A stretch of DNA of 64,000 nucleotides from an uncultured Porphyromonadaceae bacterium (GTDB taxonomy: Bacteria; Bacteroidota; Bacteroidia; Bacteroidales; Muribaculaceae), in assembly GCA_946414395.1 (NCBI GenBank), contig CAMKOE010000002.1, positions 1 to 64,000 on the forward strand, in the 5' to 3' direction. Within the stretch, counting starts at the first letter, position 1. Each line of letters starts with the position of its first letter. Of the stretch, positions 27,080 through 35,687 are shown piece after piece. A model generated the notes under the pieces. It was not told the DNA's origin. It did not search any database and saw nothing but the letters and a program-made list of their open reading frames with translations. A program made the position numbers and the translations under genes.

Positions 27080-27087
27080 CAAAGGTA
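27080..27087 (-). promoter_or_regulatory. promoter -7 element for the 27052 amylase gene
   Basis: TACCTTTG on the minus strand, with ATTG (plus CAAT at 27108-27111) about 20 nt upstream as a partial -33 box. Confidence 0.65.
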
Positions 27088-27188
27088 GTGTTTTTTCGGG
27101 TCACATGCAATAGACTGCGTCTGGATTGTGGCCAGTGCCTCACCTTGACAGTGTCTCACTGGATTTTGTGATGAAGTTGTCTCATTAT

Positions 27189-27330
27189 GGCAATGATATG
27201 GATGTTGGCCCGTACCCTGCGGGGCTAATGCTAATTTCACGAATTAGTTTTTAATATTTTTCGTGAAATACGTTTTCATTAGTGAAATTAGCATTAAAAT
27301 CAATGATGGGCCAACTGCTATATCGTTCCC
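27189..27330 (+). repeat. palindromic interspersed repeat, copy D
   Basis: 142 bp, the best-preserved copy. Left end GGCAATGATATGG then ATGTTGGCCCGTACCCTGC; right end GATGGGCCAACTGCTATATC then GTTCCC. Inside is a perfect 15-bp inverted repeat, TAATGCTAATTTCAC (27226-27240) with GTGAAATTAGCATTA (27282-27296), and an alternative pair TTTCACGA/TCGTGAAA. It ends against the T-tract of the hairpin at 27331. Confidence 0.9.
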
Positions 27331-27366
27331 TTAAAAAAAAGAGCGCGGATGACCAAGAATCCGCGC
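27331..27366 (-). terminator. minus-strand terminator without an obvious gene
   Basis: On the minus strand GCGCGGAT pairs with ATCCGCGC and is followed by TC and eight T. The only genes nearby are pepD (plus) and the amylase, whose promoter lies beyond it, so what it terminates is unclear. Confidence 0.75.
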
Positions 27367-27380
27367 CATCATCGCAATGT

Positions 27381-27406
27381 GACCCTGAGGGACTAATGCG
27401 AATGCC
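27381..27406 (+). repeat. remnant of the palindromic repeat
   Basis: GACCCTGAGGGACTAATGC corresponds to the CCCTGCGGGGCTAATGC block near the left end of copies A to D. The rest of the element is absent. Confidence 0.5.
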
Positions 27407-27418
27407 AAAATATAAAAA

Positions 27419-27482
27419 GTTGTGCCGGTTGTCTGAATATGTTGTACAAGTTGTTTGATAATAAATATATTGTCATGGTTGT
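27419..27482 (+). repeat. phased GTTGT repeats
   Basis: GTTGT at 27419, 27428, 27441, 27450 and 27478. The block ends with GTTGTTTGATAATAA, closely matching GTTGTTTGAAATAATT read on the minus strand at 39614-39630. Confidence 0.65.
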
Positions 27483-27526
27483 CTGAAAAAAAAGGACTAA
27501 GGGCTAACAACTAAAAACTTTTTCAC

Positions 27527-27534
27527 TATATTTG
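27527..27534 (+). promoter_or_regulatory. promoter -7 element for pepD
   Basis: TATATTTG 60 nt before the start codon. No good TTTG at the expected -33 distance. Confidence 0.5.
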
Positions 27535-27594
27535 CACCCGAATAAGAAATTTAATTTCAACAACCTGTAAAGACATTAACAGAGAATCAAGACT

Positions 27595-29055
27595 ATGAAC
27601 GAAATCGAAAAATTGCAACCCACGTGCATCTGGCGCAACTTCTATGCGCTGACACAGGTTCCCCGTCCCTCGGGACACGTTGAGAAAATCCAGCAGTTCC
27701 TGCTCGACTTCGCCAAGAAGGTGGGCGTTGAGGCCTTCCAGGATCCCGCCGGCAACATCGTGATGCGCAAGCCTGCCACCCCCGGCATGGAAAACCGCAA
27801 GTGCATCACCATGCAGGCCCACATGGACATGGTGCCCCAGAAGACGCCCGAATCGAAGCATAACTTTGAGACCGATCCCATCGAGCCCTATATCGACGGC
27901 GAGTGGATCAAGGCCCGCGGCACCACGCTGGGTGCTGACGACGGTCTGGGCGTGGCAGCCATCATGGCAGTCATGGAGGACAACACCCTCAAGCACGGTC
28001 CCATCGAGGGCCTGATCACCAAGGACGAGGAGACCGGCATGTATGGCGCCAACGACCTGCCCAAGGGTCAGATGAAGGGCGACATCCTGTTCAACCTCGA
28101 CAGCGAGACGTGGGGCAAGTTTGTCATCGGTAGCGCCGGTGGTATCGACGTTACCTGCACCCGCAAGTATAACGAGGTGAAGACCGCCACCGGCGACACC
28201 GCAGTGCGCATCACCCTCAAGGGCCTGAAGGGCGGCCACAGCGGCCTCGAGATCCATGAGGGCCGTGCCAACGCCAACAAGCTGATGGCCCGCCTCGTGC
28301 AACTGGCCATCGTGGACCACAAGGCCCGCCTGGTAAGTTGGCATGGCGGCAACATGCGCAACGCCATCCCCTTCAAGGCCGAGACCGTCATGGTTCTCCC
28401 CGAGGATAACCTCAAGGGACTCAAGAAACTCGTCAAGACGATGAAGGCCCAGTTCGAGAGCGAGTTCCGTCTCATCGAGGACAACGTGGACCTCACCGTT
28501 AAGGCCATCGACCGTCCCAAGATGAAGATGTCGCTCGACGACCAGACGACCATCCTGCGCGCCCTCTATGCCTGCCACGACGGCGTCGTGCGCTTCATCC
28601 CCGCCTATCCCAACGTGGTAGAGACCTCCAGCAACCTCGCCATCATCGACATCGAGGACGGCAAGGCCAGCGTCAAGATCCTGGCACGCTCGGCACGTGA
28701 GGACATGAAGGAATACATCGTCAAGATGCTCCAGACCTGCTTCCACCTCGCCGACTTCAAGGTAGAGACCGGTGGTGACTACATCGGCTGGGATCCCAAT
28801 CCCGACAGCGAGGCGCTGCACATGCTCCTCGACCTCTACAAGAAACTCTTCAACGAGGAGGGCATCGTGCAAGTGGACCACGCCGGCCTGGAGTGCTCCA
28901 TCATCCTGGGCAAGTACCCGCACATGGACGTCGTTAGTTTCGGTCCCACGCTGCGCAGCCCGCACACCACCATCGAGCGTGCCTATATCCCCGCAGCCGA
29001 GCCCTTCTGGAAATTGCTTGTCAAGGCCCTCGAGGAGGCTCCCGTTAAGGACTAA
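27595..29055 (+). CDS. pepD: aminoacyl-histidine dipeptidase PepD
   Basis: A 486-residue cytoplasmic M20C metallopeptidase. Zinc-site motifs are visible: MQAHMDMVPQK (His and Asp), LGADDGLGVAA (bridging Asp), TKDEETGMYGA (catalytic and metal Glu), and a late HTTIERAY histidine. The length matches PepD (about 485). It cleaves Xaa-His and other dipeptides and supports peptide-based nutrition. It stands alone with its own leader and terminator. High expression is suggested by strongly biased codons. Confidence 0.95.
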   Translation: MNEIEKLQPTCIWRNFYALTQVPRPSGHVEKIQQFLLDFAKKVGVEAFQDPAGNIVMRKPATPGMENRKCITMQAHMDMVPQKTPESKHNFETDPIEPYIDGEWIKARGTTLGADDGLGVAAIMAVMEDNTLKHGPIEGLITKDEETGMYGANDLPKGQMKGDILFNLDSETWGKFVIGSAGGIDVTCTRKYNEVKTATGDTAVRITLKGLKGGHSGLEIHEGRANANKLMARLVQLAIVDHKARLVSWHGGNMRNAIPFKAETVMVLPEDNLKGLKKLVKTMKAQFESEFRLIEDNVDLTVKAIDRPKMKMSLDDQTTILRALYACHDGVVRFIPAYPNVVETSSNLAIIDIEDGKASVKILARSAREDMKEYIVKMLQTCFHLADFKVETGGDYIGWDPNPDSEALHMLLDLYKKLFNEEGIVQVDHAGLECSIILGKYPHMDVVSFGPTLRSPHTTIERAYIPAAEPFWKLLVKALEEAPVKD

Positions 29056-29076
29056 TAGATTTTTCATAATAATTTT

Positions 29077-29113
29077 TACCGCAGACGCCGTGAGGCTCCT
29101 GCGGTATTTTTTT
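29077..29113 (+). terminator. terminator of pepD
   Basis: TACCGCAG pairs with CTGCGGTA, with a smaller internal GCC/GGC pairing, followed by seven T. Confidence 0.85.
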
Positions 29114-29169
29114 GCCCTCAGCAATATAAGCGCCCGGGCACGCTTCATGGCATCTGCCCCCCATCCAGG

Positions 29170-29206
29170 AAAAAGAGTCGCGCCATCACAGGTGGCACGA
29201 CTCTTT
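29170..29206 (-). terminator. terminator of the 29242 gene
   Basis: AAAGAGTCG with CGACTCTTT plus an inner GCCA/TGGC, followed by T on the minus strand. It is 36 nt past the stop codon. Confidence 0.85.
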
Positions 29207-29241
29207 ATTCTAGAAGTTGCGAGAGGCTATTCGCCAGCCGG

Positions 29242-31071
29242 TCACTTCACCACCTTGACGGCGCTCGTTGTGCCGTCGGTGTAGGTAGTCACCTGGATGG
29301 TCATGCCGCTGGGCTGAGCCATCTCCTGACCGGCCACGTTATAGTAGCGAACGCTCTGGACGGTCTTGCCGGCATTCATCTCGTTGACGCTGCTGGGCAG
29401 GTCATACAGCCAAGCGATCTCGCTAGCATTCTTCACGCCGTCCACGTCATAGAAGGCCTGCACGCCGATGTTGCGCGTGAACAAGGGATTGTCACCCTCG
29501 TTGGTGCGGTAGAAGACGCAGCCATAGCCGGTGATGTCATAGCCATAGGCGTAAATCCAGTAAGGAATCTCGGTCGCATCCTCAAACAGGTAGTCGTTGA
29601 CATAGGTGTCGGCCTCAAACGTGAACAGTTCAGGGCCATTGCCGTTGTCAAGCCAGATGCTGAAACTCAGGCACTCGGGATTGAGCAGGTTGCCGTCAAC
29701 GTCGGTGGTGGGCATGGTGAAGATGAAGTAGGAGTTGCCCTCCTCATCGCCGCCATCATACCAGTCATCGAGCACGGGACTGGCAGGAACAGCGGGAACG
29801 GTGTTGATATACTGGGCAAACGGCAGATCCTCGCCCATGGCATCCTTGTTAGAGAACTCAATGCAGCCCATCGACTGATTGTCGCTATAGACGCCCATCA
29901 TGCCCGTAGCGTTACCCCACTCGGGGAACTCGGCCATCACGTCGCCCTCGCTACCCAGCAGGTAGAGTGTGTTATCAAAGAACACAAAATTGATTTCCTC
30001 GACGCTGTTGTCGATCTCATAGCCCATACGCCATGCGCCTTCATAGTCCTGATAGGCATAGGTGCTACCCCACAACAGTTGGATGCCATACTTCATGCTC
30101 TCGTTGTAGTAAACATATTGGCCAGTGGGTACGGCAATCATTCCACTCTCGGCATCATAGGTACCCTCTACCCAGTAACCATAGTCCTGAAGCCACAGGG
30201 GGTTCTGGATATAGGCCTTACCCTCCTGCTCGTTGATGACGATATTCACGTCACCGTCAGTCTTGTTGTGGACGACTTCCCCTCCACTGGTGATGATGGT
30301 GCCGCTGTTGCGCTTCAACGTGTAGAGGTCGCCCTCGGGCTGCTCGGTGATGATCGTGGGGCCCTCGGGGGTGAGGGGCTCGGTCTCGGTGAACACGGTT
30401 CCCCACTCCATTGCGCCGGCAAAACTGTAGTCATCGGTCCAGTAGGCGCCCAGGCCCGTGGCCACAAAGCCCCAGTAGGGGTTAGCGGCATCCTCGACCG
30501 GTGCTACGCCCTCGGGGCCGTAGATGGTCTCGCCATCAATCGTGTAAATCACCTCCTCCATGCGGTCGTCAATCATGAAGTTGATGTAGGGGTTACCAGC
30601 CTCATCATAGGCAATCTCGGTGGTTCCCCAGGCCAGCAGGATGTCGGCCTGATAGGTGTAACTCCAGTACAGTGACTGTCCCATCTGGACAGTGATTTCG
30701 GTTCCCTGGTCGTTGAGTTGACCCTCGACCCAGTAGTTTCCCCACAGGTCACCGGTACGGTACAGGATGTTCTTGAGATACACCTTGCCATCGTCGGCAA
30801 ACACGATATCCATGCGTCCGTCCACCTGGTCACCCATGTAGATATCCTGACCCTCGGGATAGATGGCTGTGCCGCTGCGCAGGTAACTGTGCAGTTCGCC
30901 CGCCGGCTGCTCGGTAATGACGCGGCTGGGGCCAGCCTTGAGTGCTCTCACGCCCTTCTCAACAGGCGTGATCTTGGCGCTCCTCACGTTGTGGGAGGCC
31001 TTGACATTAATGCCGGCTGTGGCACACATGGCCACCATGGCGGCAACTAGTAGAAAAGAGAATTTCTTCAT
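29242..31071 (-). CDS. secreted protein with internal duplication and T9SS-like tail
   Basis: A 609-residue protein with a signal peptide (MKKFSFLLVAAMVAMCATA). Residues about 51-235 and 240-400 are a tandem duplication: both open with ITEQP-x-G-x-L, both contain YWVEG (113 and 299), a following tGQ-x-(V/L)-Y-(Y/W) strand, and LLAWGTT/LLWGSTY. The C-terminus (SVRYYNVAGQEMAQPSGMTI to VKVVK) resembles the short type IX secretion C-terminal domains common in Muribaculaceae and Prevotella. Probably surface-exposed; acidic and rich in Tyr, Trp, Gly and Asp, which suggests a carbohydrate- or peptide-binding beta fold. Function unknown. Confidence 0.8.
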   Translation of the reverse strand: MKKFSFLLVAAMVAMCATAGINVKASHNVRSAKITPVEKGVRALKAGPSRVITEQPAGELHSYLRSGTAIYPEGQDIYMGDQVDGRMDIVFADDGKVYLKNILYRTGDLWGNYWVEGQLNDQGTEITVQMGQSLYWSYTYQADILLAWGTTEIAYDEAGNPYINFMIDDRMEEVIYTIDGETIYGPEGVAPVEDAANPYWGFVATGLGAYWTDDYSFAGAMEWGTVFTETEPLTPEGPTIITEQPEGDLYTLKRNSGTIITSGGEVVHNKTDGDVNIVINEQEGKAYIQNPLWLQDYGYWVEGTYDAESGMIAVPTGQYVYYNESMKYGIQLLWGSTYAYQDYEGAWRMGYEIDNSVEEINFVFFDNTLYLLGSEGDVMAEFPEWGNATGMMGVYSDNQSMGCIEFSNKDAMGEDLPFAQYINTVPAVPASPVLDDWYDGGDEEGNSYFIFTMPTTDVDGNLLNPECLSFSIWLDNGNGPELFTFEADTYVNDYLFEDATEIPYWIYAYGYDITGYGCVFYRTNEGDNPLFTRNIGVQAFYDVDGVKNASEIAWLYDLPSSVNEMNAGKTVQSVRYYNVAGQEMAQPSGMTIQVTTYTDGTTSAVKVVK

Positions 31072-31120
31072 GATGCTAATAGTATTAAATCGGGTTGATA
31101 AAAAAGGTAGTAATTCTTCG

Positions 31121-31152
31121 CAAAGTTATGAAAGACTGGAGGATAATGCAAA
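31121..31152 (-). promoter_or_regulatory. Bacteroidetes-type promoter for the 31071 gene
   Basis: Minus-strand TAACTTTG (plus 31121-31128) and TTTG (plus 31149-31152), 20 nt apart. Confidence 0.85.
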
Positions 31153-31316
31153 CAAAAAACGCATTTTTACTGAATTTGGCAATAAAAAATCGTTCTCACG
31201 CCAGCGCGCGTCCAGTGACCACCGGATCGGCACGTGGTTCCCCCCTTTACTCACCCATCGTTGAGGCGCACAACGTAATTTTTGGACAATAATTACATTA
31301 TTATAAAAATATTGAT

Positions 31317-31324
31317 TACCTTTG
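31317..31324 (+). promoter_or_regulatory. promoter -7 element for the PFOR gene
   Basis: TACCTTTG 66 nt upstream of the start codon, followed by an A/T-rich leader with repeated TAACTA. The -33 box is degenerate. Between 31153 and 31316 I see no further feature. Confidence 0.6.
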
Positions 31325-31390
31325 CACCCTGTAAAATTGATTGAAAAAAAATAACTAATAACTAACTATATCAGTTTTCAACAAGAATTT

Positions 31391-34300
31391 ATGAGTAAAG
31401 AAAAGAAATTCATGACGTGTGACGGCAACCAGGCTGCTGCTCACATCAGTTACATGTTCACCGAGGTAGCCGCAATCTACCCCATCACTCCGTCATCAAC
31501 CATGGCCGAGCACGTGGACGAGTGGGCTGCCGCTGGCCGCAAGAACATCTTTGGCGAGACCGTTACCGTTCAGGAGATGCAGAGCGAGGGTGGCGCCGCA
31601 GGTGCCGTTCACGGCTCATTGCAGGCCGGTGCCCTGACCACTACCTACACCGCATCGCAGGGCTTGCTGCTGATGATCCCCAACATGTACAAGATCGCCG
31701 GTGAGTTGCTTCCGGGCGTGTTCCACGTTTCGGCCCGCACCCTGGCCAGCCACACCCTGTGTATCTTTGGTGACCACCAGGACGTGATGGCAACCCGCCA
31801 GACTGGCTTTGCCATGCTCGCCGAGGGCAGTGTTCAGGAGGTGATGGACCTCGCTGGTGTTGCCCACTTGAGCGCCATCAAGGCTCACGTGCCGTTTGTC
31901 AACTTCTTTGACGGTTTCCGCACCTCCCACGAGATCCAGAAGGTTGAGGCCATGGACCAGGAAGACCTGCGTCCCCTCATCGACATGGAGGAGCTGGCCA
32001 AGTTCCGCAAGGGTGCCATGAATCCCGACAAGCCCGTTACCCGTGGTACTGCCGAGAACCCCGACGTGTTCTTCCAGCACCGCGAGTCGTGCAACGACTA
32101 CTATACCGCAGTGCCTGCCATCGTCGAGGACTACATGAACAAGATCAGCGAGATCACCGGCCGCAAGTATGGTCTGTTTGACTACTACGGCGCCAAGGAT
32201 GCCGACCGCGTCATCATCGCCATGGGCAGTGTGACCGAGGCCATCCGCGAGACCATCGACTACCTCACCGAGAAGGGTGAGAAGGTCGGACTGGTTGCCG
32301 TGCATCTCTACCGCCCCTTCAGCGCCAAGCACTTCCTCGCTGCCGTGCCCAGCACTGCCAAGCGCATTGCCGTGCTCGACCGCACCAAGGAGCCCGGCGC
32401 CAACGGCGAGCCCCTGTATCTTGATGTGAAGGACTGCTTCTACGGCACCGAGAATGCCCCCGTCATCGTCGGCGGTCGCTACGGCCTCGGCAGCAAGGAC
32501 ACCACCCCCGCCCAGATTCTCTCAGTCTATGAGAACCTGGCCCTGCCCATGCCCAAGAACCAGTTCACCATCGGCATCGAGGACGATGTTACCTTCGCCT
32601 CACTGCCCATGAAGGAAGAGGTTGCCATGGGTGGCGCTGGCATGTTCCAGGCCAAGTTCTACGGTCTGGGTGCCGACGGTACCGTGGGTGCCAACAAGAA
32701 CAGTGTGAAGATCATCGGTGACAACACCGACAAGCACTGCCAGGCCTACTTCTCCTATGACAGCAAGAAGTCGGGCGGCTTCACCTGCTCGCACTTGCGC
32801 TTTGGCGACGAGCCCATCCGCTCGACCTACCTCGTGACCACGCCCAACTTTGTGGCTTGCCACGTTCAGGCCTACCTGCACATGTATGACGTGACCCGCG
32901 GCCTGCAGAAGGGTGGTACCTTCCTGCTCAACACCGTCTGGGACGCCGACCAGTTGGCTCAGAACCTGCCCAACAACGTGAAGAAGTACTTCGCCGACAA
33001 CAATATCAAGGTTTATTACATCAACGCCACCAAGATCGCTCAGGAGATCGGTCTGGGCAACCGCACCAACACCATCCTCCAGAGCGCGTTCTTCCGCATC
33101 ACCGAGGTCATCCCCGTTGACCTGGCCATCGACCAGATGAAGAAGTTCATCGTCAAGTCCTACGGCCGCAAGGGTGAGGACGTGGTCAACAAGAACTATC
33201 AGGCTGTTGACCGCGGCGGTGAGTACACCGAACTGCCCGTTGATCCCGCTTGGAGCGATCTCACCGTCGAGGCTCCCGCCGCCGACAATGCTCCCGCATT
33301 TGTCCACAACGTGGTTCGCCCCATCAACGCCCAGAACGGTGACCTGCTTCCCGTGAGCGCCTTCAAGGGCCGCGAGGACGGTACGTGGGATCCCGGCACG
33401 GCCGCCTATGAGAAGCGCGGTGTCGCCGCCTTCGTTCCCGTCTGGAAGAGCGAGAACTGCATCCAGTGCAACAAGTGCGCGCTCGTCTGCCCGCACGCCG
33501 CCATCCGTCCCTTCGTCATGGACGAGGCCGAGGCTGCCGCTTCGCCCTTCAACGAGGCCGACAAACTCAAGGCCATCGGCAAGGGATTCGAGGGCATGAC
33601 CTTCGTTCAGGTTGTTGACGTTATGGACTGCCTGGGTTGCGGCAACTGCGCCGACGTCTGCCCCGGCAAGAAGGGTGAGAAGGCCCTCGAGATGGTTCCC
33701 CTCATGGGACACGAGCAGGACCAGAAACTCTGGGACTATGCCATCAACAACGTCAAGAGCAAGCAGCACCTGGTGGATGTTAAGGCTAACGTCAAGAACA
33801 CGCAGTTCGCTCAGCCGCTGTTTGAGTTCTCGGGCGCTTGCTCGGGTTGCGGTGAGACCCCCTACGTGAAACTGATCAGCCAACTCTTTGGTGACCGTCA
33901 GATCGTCGCCAACGCTACCGGTTGCTCCTCGATCTACAGCGCATCGGTTCCCTCCAGCCCCTACACCGTCAATGCCAAGGGTCACGGTCCCGCATGGGCC
34001 AACTCCCTGTTTGAGGACTTCTGCGAGTTCGGTCTGGGTATGACCATCGCCGACGAGAAGATGCGTGGCCGCGTGGCTGGCTTTGTCAAGGAAGCCATCG
34101 ACGACGCCACCGTTGCTGCCGACGTCAAGGCCCTCTACCAGCAGTGGCTTGAGAACTTCAACGACGGCGACAAGAGCCGCGAGTTGAGCGACAAGATCCT
34201 CGAGGCCATCGAGCACAGCGACAATCCTGCCGACATCAAGGTGCGCGAACTGGGTCAGTACCTGGTTAAGCGTTCACAGTGGATCATCGGTGGTGACGGT

Positions 34301-34942
34301 GCAAGTTACGACATCGGCTTCGGCGGTCTGGACCACGTGATTGCCAGCGGCAAGAACGTCAACATCCTCGTTCTCGACACCGAGGTTTACTCCAACACCG
34401 GTGGCCAGGCATCCAAGGCTACCCCCATCGGCGCCATCGCCAAGTTTGCCGCCGCAGGTAAGCGCATCCGCAAGAAGGACCTCGGTCTGATTGCCAGCAC
34501 CTACGGCTACGTCTATGCCGCACAGATCGCCATGGGCGCCAACGAGGCACAGTGCCTCAAGGCCATCCGCGAGGCCGAGGCCTATGACGGACCGTCAATC
34601 ATCATCGCCTACGCTCCCTGTATCAACCATGGTATCAAGAAGGGCATGGGCAAGGCTCAAGCCGAGGAGAAGGCCGCCGTTGCTTGCGGTTACTGGCACC
34701 TCTGGCGCTACAACCCCGAACTCGAGGCACAGGGCCAGAACCCCTTCACCCTCGACAGCCCCGAGCCCAACTGGGACAACTTCGAGGAATTCCTCAAGGG
34801 CGAGGTGCGCTACGCATCGGTACAGAAGCAGTATCCCGACGAGGCAGCCGAACTGTTTGCTGCCGCCAAGGAGAACGCCCAGTGGCGCTACAACAACTAC
34901 CGCCGTCTGGCCCGCCAGCAGTGGGGTGTTGCCGAGGACTAA
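31391..34942 (+). CDS. nifJ: pyruvate:ferredoxin (flavodoxin) oxidoreductase
   Basis: A single-chain 1183-residue enzyme, the usual length for PFOR. Domain order is visible: N-terminal pyrimidine-binding domain (AAHISYMFTEVAAIYPITPSS), transketolase C-like domain, gamma-type domain, a 2x[4Fe-4S] ferredoxin domain (CIQCNKCALVCPHAA and CLGCGNCADVCPGKK), and a TPP-binding domain (ACSGCGETPYVKL, GDGASYDIGFGG, TEVYSNTGGQ). It converts pyruvate and CoA to acetyl-CoA, CO2 and reduced ferredoxin in anaerobic metabolism. It has its own promoter, a 60-nt leader and a strong terminator. Codon bias is extreme, consistent with high expression. Confidence 0.98.
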   Translation: MSKEKKFMTCDGNQAAAHISYMFTEVAAIYPITPSSTMAEHVDEWAAAGRKNIFGETVTVQEMQSEGGAAGAVHGSLQAGALTTTYTASQGLLLMIPNMYKIAGELLPGVFHVSARTLASHTLCIFGDHQDVMATRQTGFAMLAEGSVQEVMDLAGVAHLSAIKAHVPFVNFFDGFRTSHEIQKVEAMDQEDLRPLIDMEELAKFRKGAMNPDKPVTRGTAENPDVFFQHRESCNDYYTAVPAIVEDYMNKISEITGRKYGLFDYYGAKDADRVIIAMGSVTEAIRETIDYLTEKGEKVGLVAVHLYRPFSAKHFLAAVPSTAKRIAVLDRTKEPGANGEPLYLDVKDCFYGTENAPVIVGGRYGLGSKDTTPAQILSVYENLALPMPKNQFTIGIEDDVTFASLPMKEEVAMGGAGMFQAKFYGLGADGTVGANKNSVKIIGDNTDKHCQAYFSYDSKKSGGFTCSHLRFGDEPIRSTYLVTTPNFVACHVQAYLHMYDVTRGLQKGGTFLLNTVWDADQLAQNLPNNVKKYFADNNIKVYYINATKIAQEIGLGNRTNTILQSAFFRITEVIPVDLAIDQMKKFIVKSYGRKGEDVVNKNYQAVDRGGEYTELPVDPAWSDLTVEAPAADNAPAFVHNVVRPINAQNGDLLPVSAFKGREDGTWDPGTAAYEKRGVAAFVPVWKSENCIQCNKCALVCPHAAIRPFVMDEAEAAASPFNEADKLKAIGKGFEGMTFVQVVDVMDCLGCGNCADVCPGKKGEKALEMVPLMGHEQDQKLWDYAINNVKSKQHLVDVKANVKNTQFAQPLFEFSGACSGCGETPYVKLISQLFGDRQIVANATGCSSIYSASVPSSPYTVNAKGHGPAWANSLFEDFCEFGLGMTIADEKMRGRVAGFVKEAIDDATVAADVKALYQQWLENFNDGDKSRELSDKILEAIEHSDNPADIKVRELGQYLVKRSQWIIGGDGASYDIGFGGLDHVIASGKNVNILVLDTEVYSNTGGQASKATPIGAIAKFAAAGKRIRKKDLGLIASTYGYVYAAQIAMGANEAQCLKAIREAEAYDGPSIIIAYAPCINHGIKKGMGKAQAEEKAAVACGYWHLWRYNPELEAQGQNPFTLDSPEPNWDNFEEFLKGEVRYASVQKQYPDEAAELFAAAKENAQWRYNNYRRLARQQWGVAED

Positions 34943-34976
34943 TCCCTAGATAGTCAACAACTGACCATTATTCATC

Positions 34977-35014
34977 ATCGTGGCTGGGATGTGTTTCCCA
35001 GCCACGATTTTTTC
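34977..35014 (+). terminator. terminator of the PFOR gene
   Basis: A perfect 13-bp stem ATCGTGGCTGGGA with TCCCAGCCACGAT, a 6-nt loop and six T. Confidence 0.95.
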
Positions 35015-35233
35015 ATCCTCACCCTTCCCCCATGCCAGCATATTGCAAGCCTCTGCATCTGCCTGGCATCCATCCAGCCCGTCAAGTCTCACGTAAAGTC
35101 GCTGAATAGATTTCCACCTGGTCCATATTGAAAAAAAATGCTAAAACTATGTTACAACTATTGCAATTTACAAGAAAATTGACTTAATTTGTAACCTAAA
35201 TAACATTTGCTCATCTATAACATTAATAACACT

Positions 35234-35581
35234 ATGGGATTACTTGACGAACTTCAGAGAAAACTGGAAGAGGCCGCACGCCAGGCTCAGCAGGGCGGTG
35301 GTGCCACCACTAGTGGCGGTAACGAGATTCCCAATCCCTGGGATCAAACCCCGCAACAGCCACAGCAGCAACAGGTGCCTAATTACCCGCCTGGCTACCA
35401 GCAGCAGCAACAACAGATGCCCAACCAGCAGCAGTATCAGCAGCAATATCAGATGATCATGCAGCAGATGCAGCAACTCGTGCAACAGGCCTACCAATTG
35501 GGCTACCAGTACGGTGTGGCCGTGGCACAGGCTGGCGGCTATCGAGCCGGCCTCATGGATGACAAGCAGGAGGAGAAGTAA
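35234..35581 (+). CDS. small glutamine-rich protein of unknown function
   Basis: The start was set at 35234 (MGLLDELQRKLEEAARQAQQ), giving 115 residues; the longer frame begins in AT-rich leader. An amphipathic N-terminal helix is followed by a Gly/Thr/Asn/Pro linker, then a Gln/Pro/Tyr-rich tract (residues about 40-85) and a helical C-terminal part (LVQQAYQLGYQYGVAVAQAGG). About a third of the residues are glutamine. No signal peptide. It is a single gene between the PFOR and glutamine synthetase genes and has a strong terminator, which supports its being real. I do not recognise the family. Confidence 0.75.
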   Translation: MGLLDELQRKLEEAARQAQQGGGATTSGGNEIPNPWDQTPQQPQQQQVPNYPPGYQQQQQQMPNQQQYQQQYQMIMQQMQQLVQQAYQLGYQYGVAVAQAGGYRAGLMDDKQEEK

Positions 35582-35612
35582 CCGCCTCCCCCTCACGACC
35601 CATCACCTACAC

Positions 35613-35649
35613 AAGATTGTGTTGCACCCACCCAGTGCAACGCAATCTT
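35613..35649 (+). terminator. terminator of the Gln-rich gene
   Basis: AAGATTG-t-GTTGCAC pairs with GTGCAAC-g-CAATCTT around a CCACCCA loop; the following CTTG is only weakly T-rich. Confidence 0.75.
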
Positions 35650-35687
35650 CTTGCCTCTGTATTCTACCGTAATTCCATCCAGAACTA

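Noticed and set aside
27526-29148. A 540-codon minus-strand frame opposite pepD
   Set aside because: PepD zinc-site motifs and promoter on the plus strand account for the sequence; the antisense frame also covers the promoter and terminator.
32600-34216. A 538-codon open frame on the minus strand opposite the PFOR gene
   Set aside because: It is a mirror of a highly expressed gene with strong third-position GC bias; PFOR domains are complete on the plus strand.
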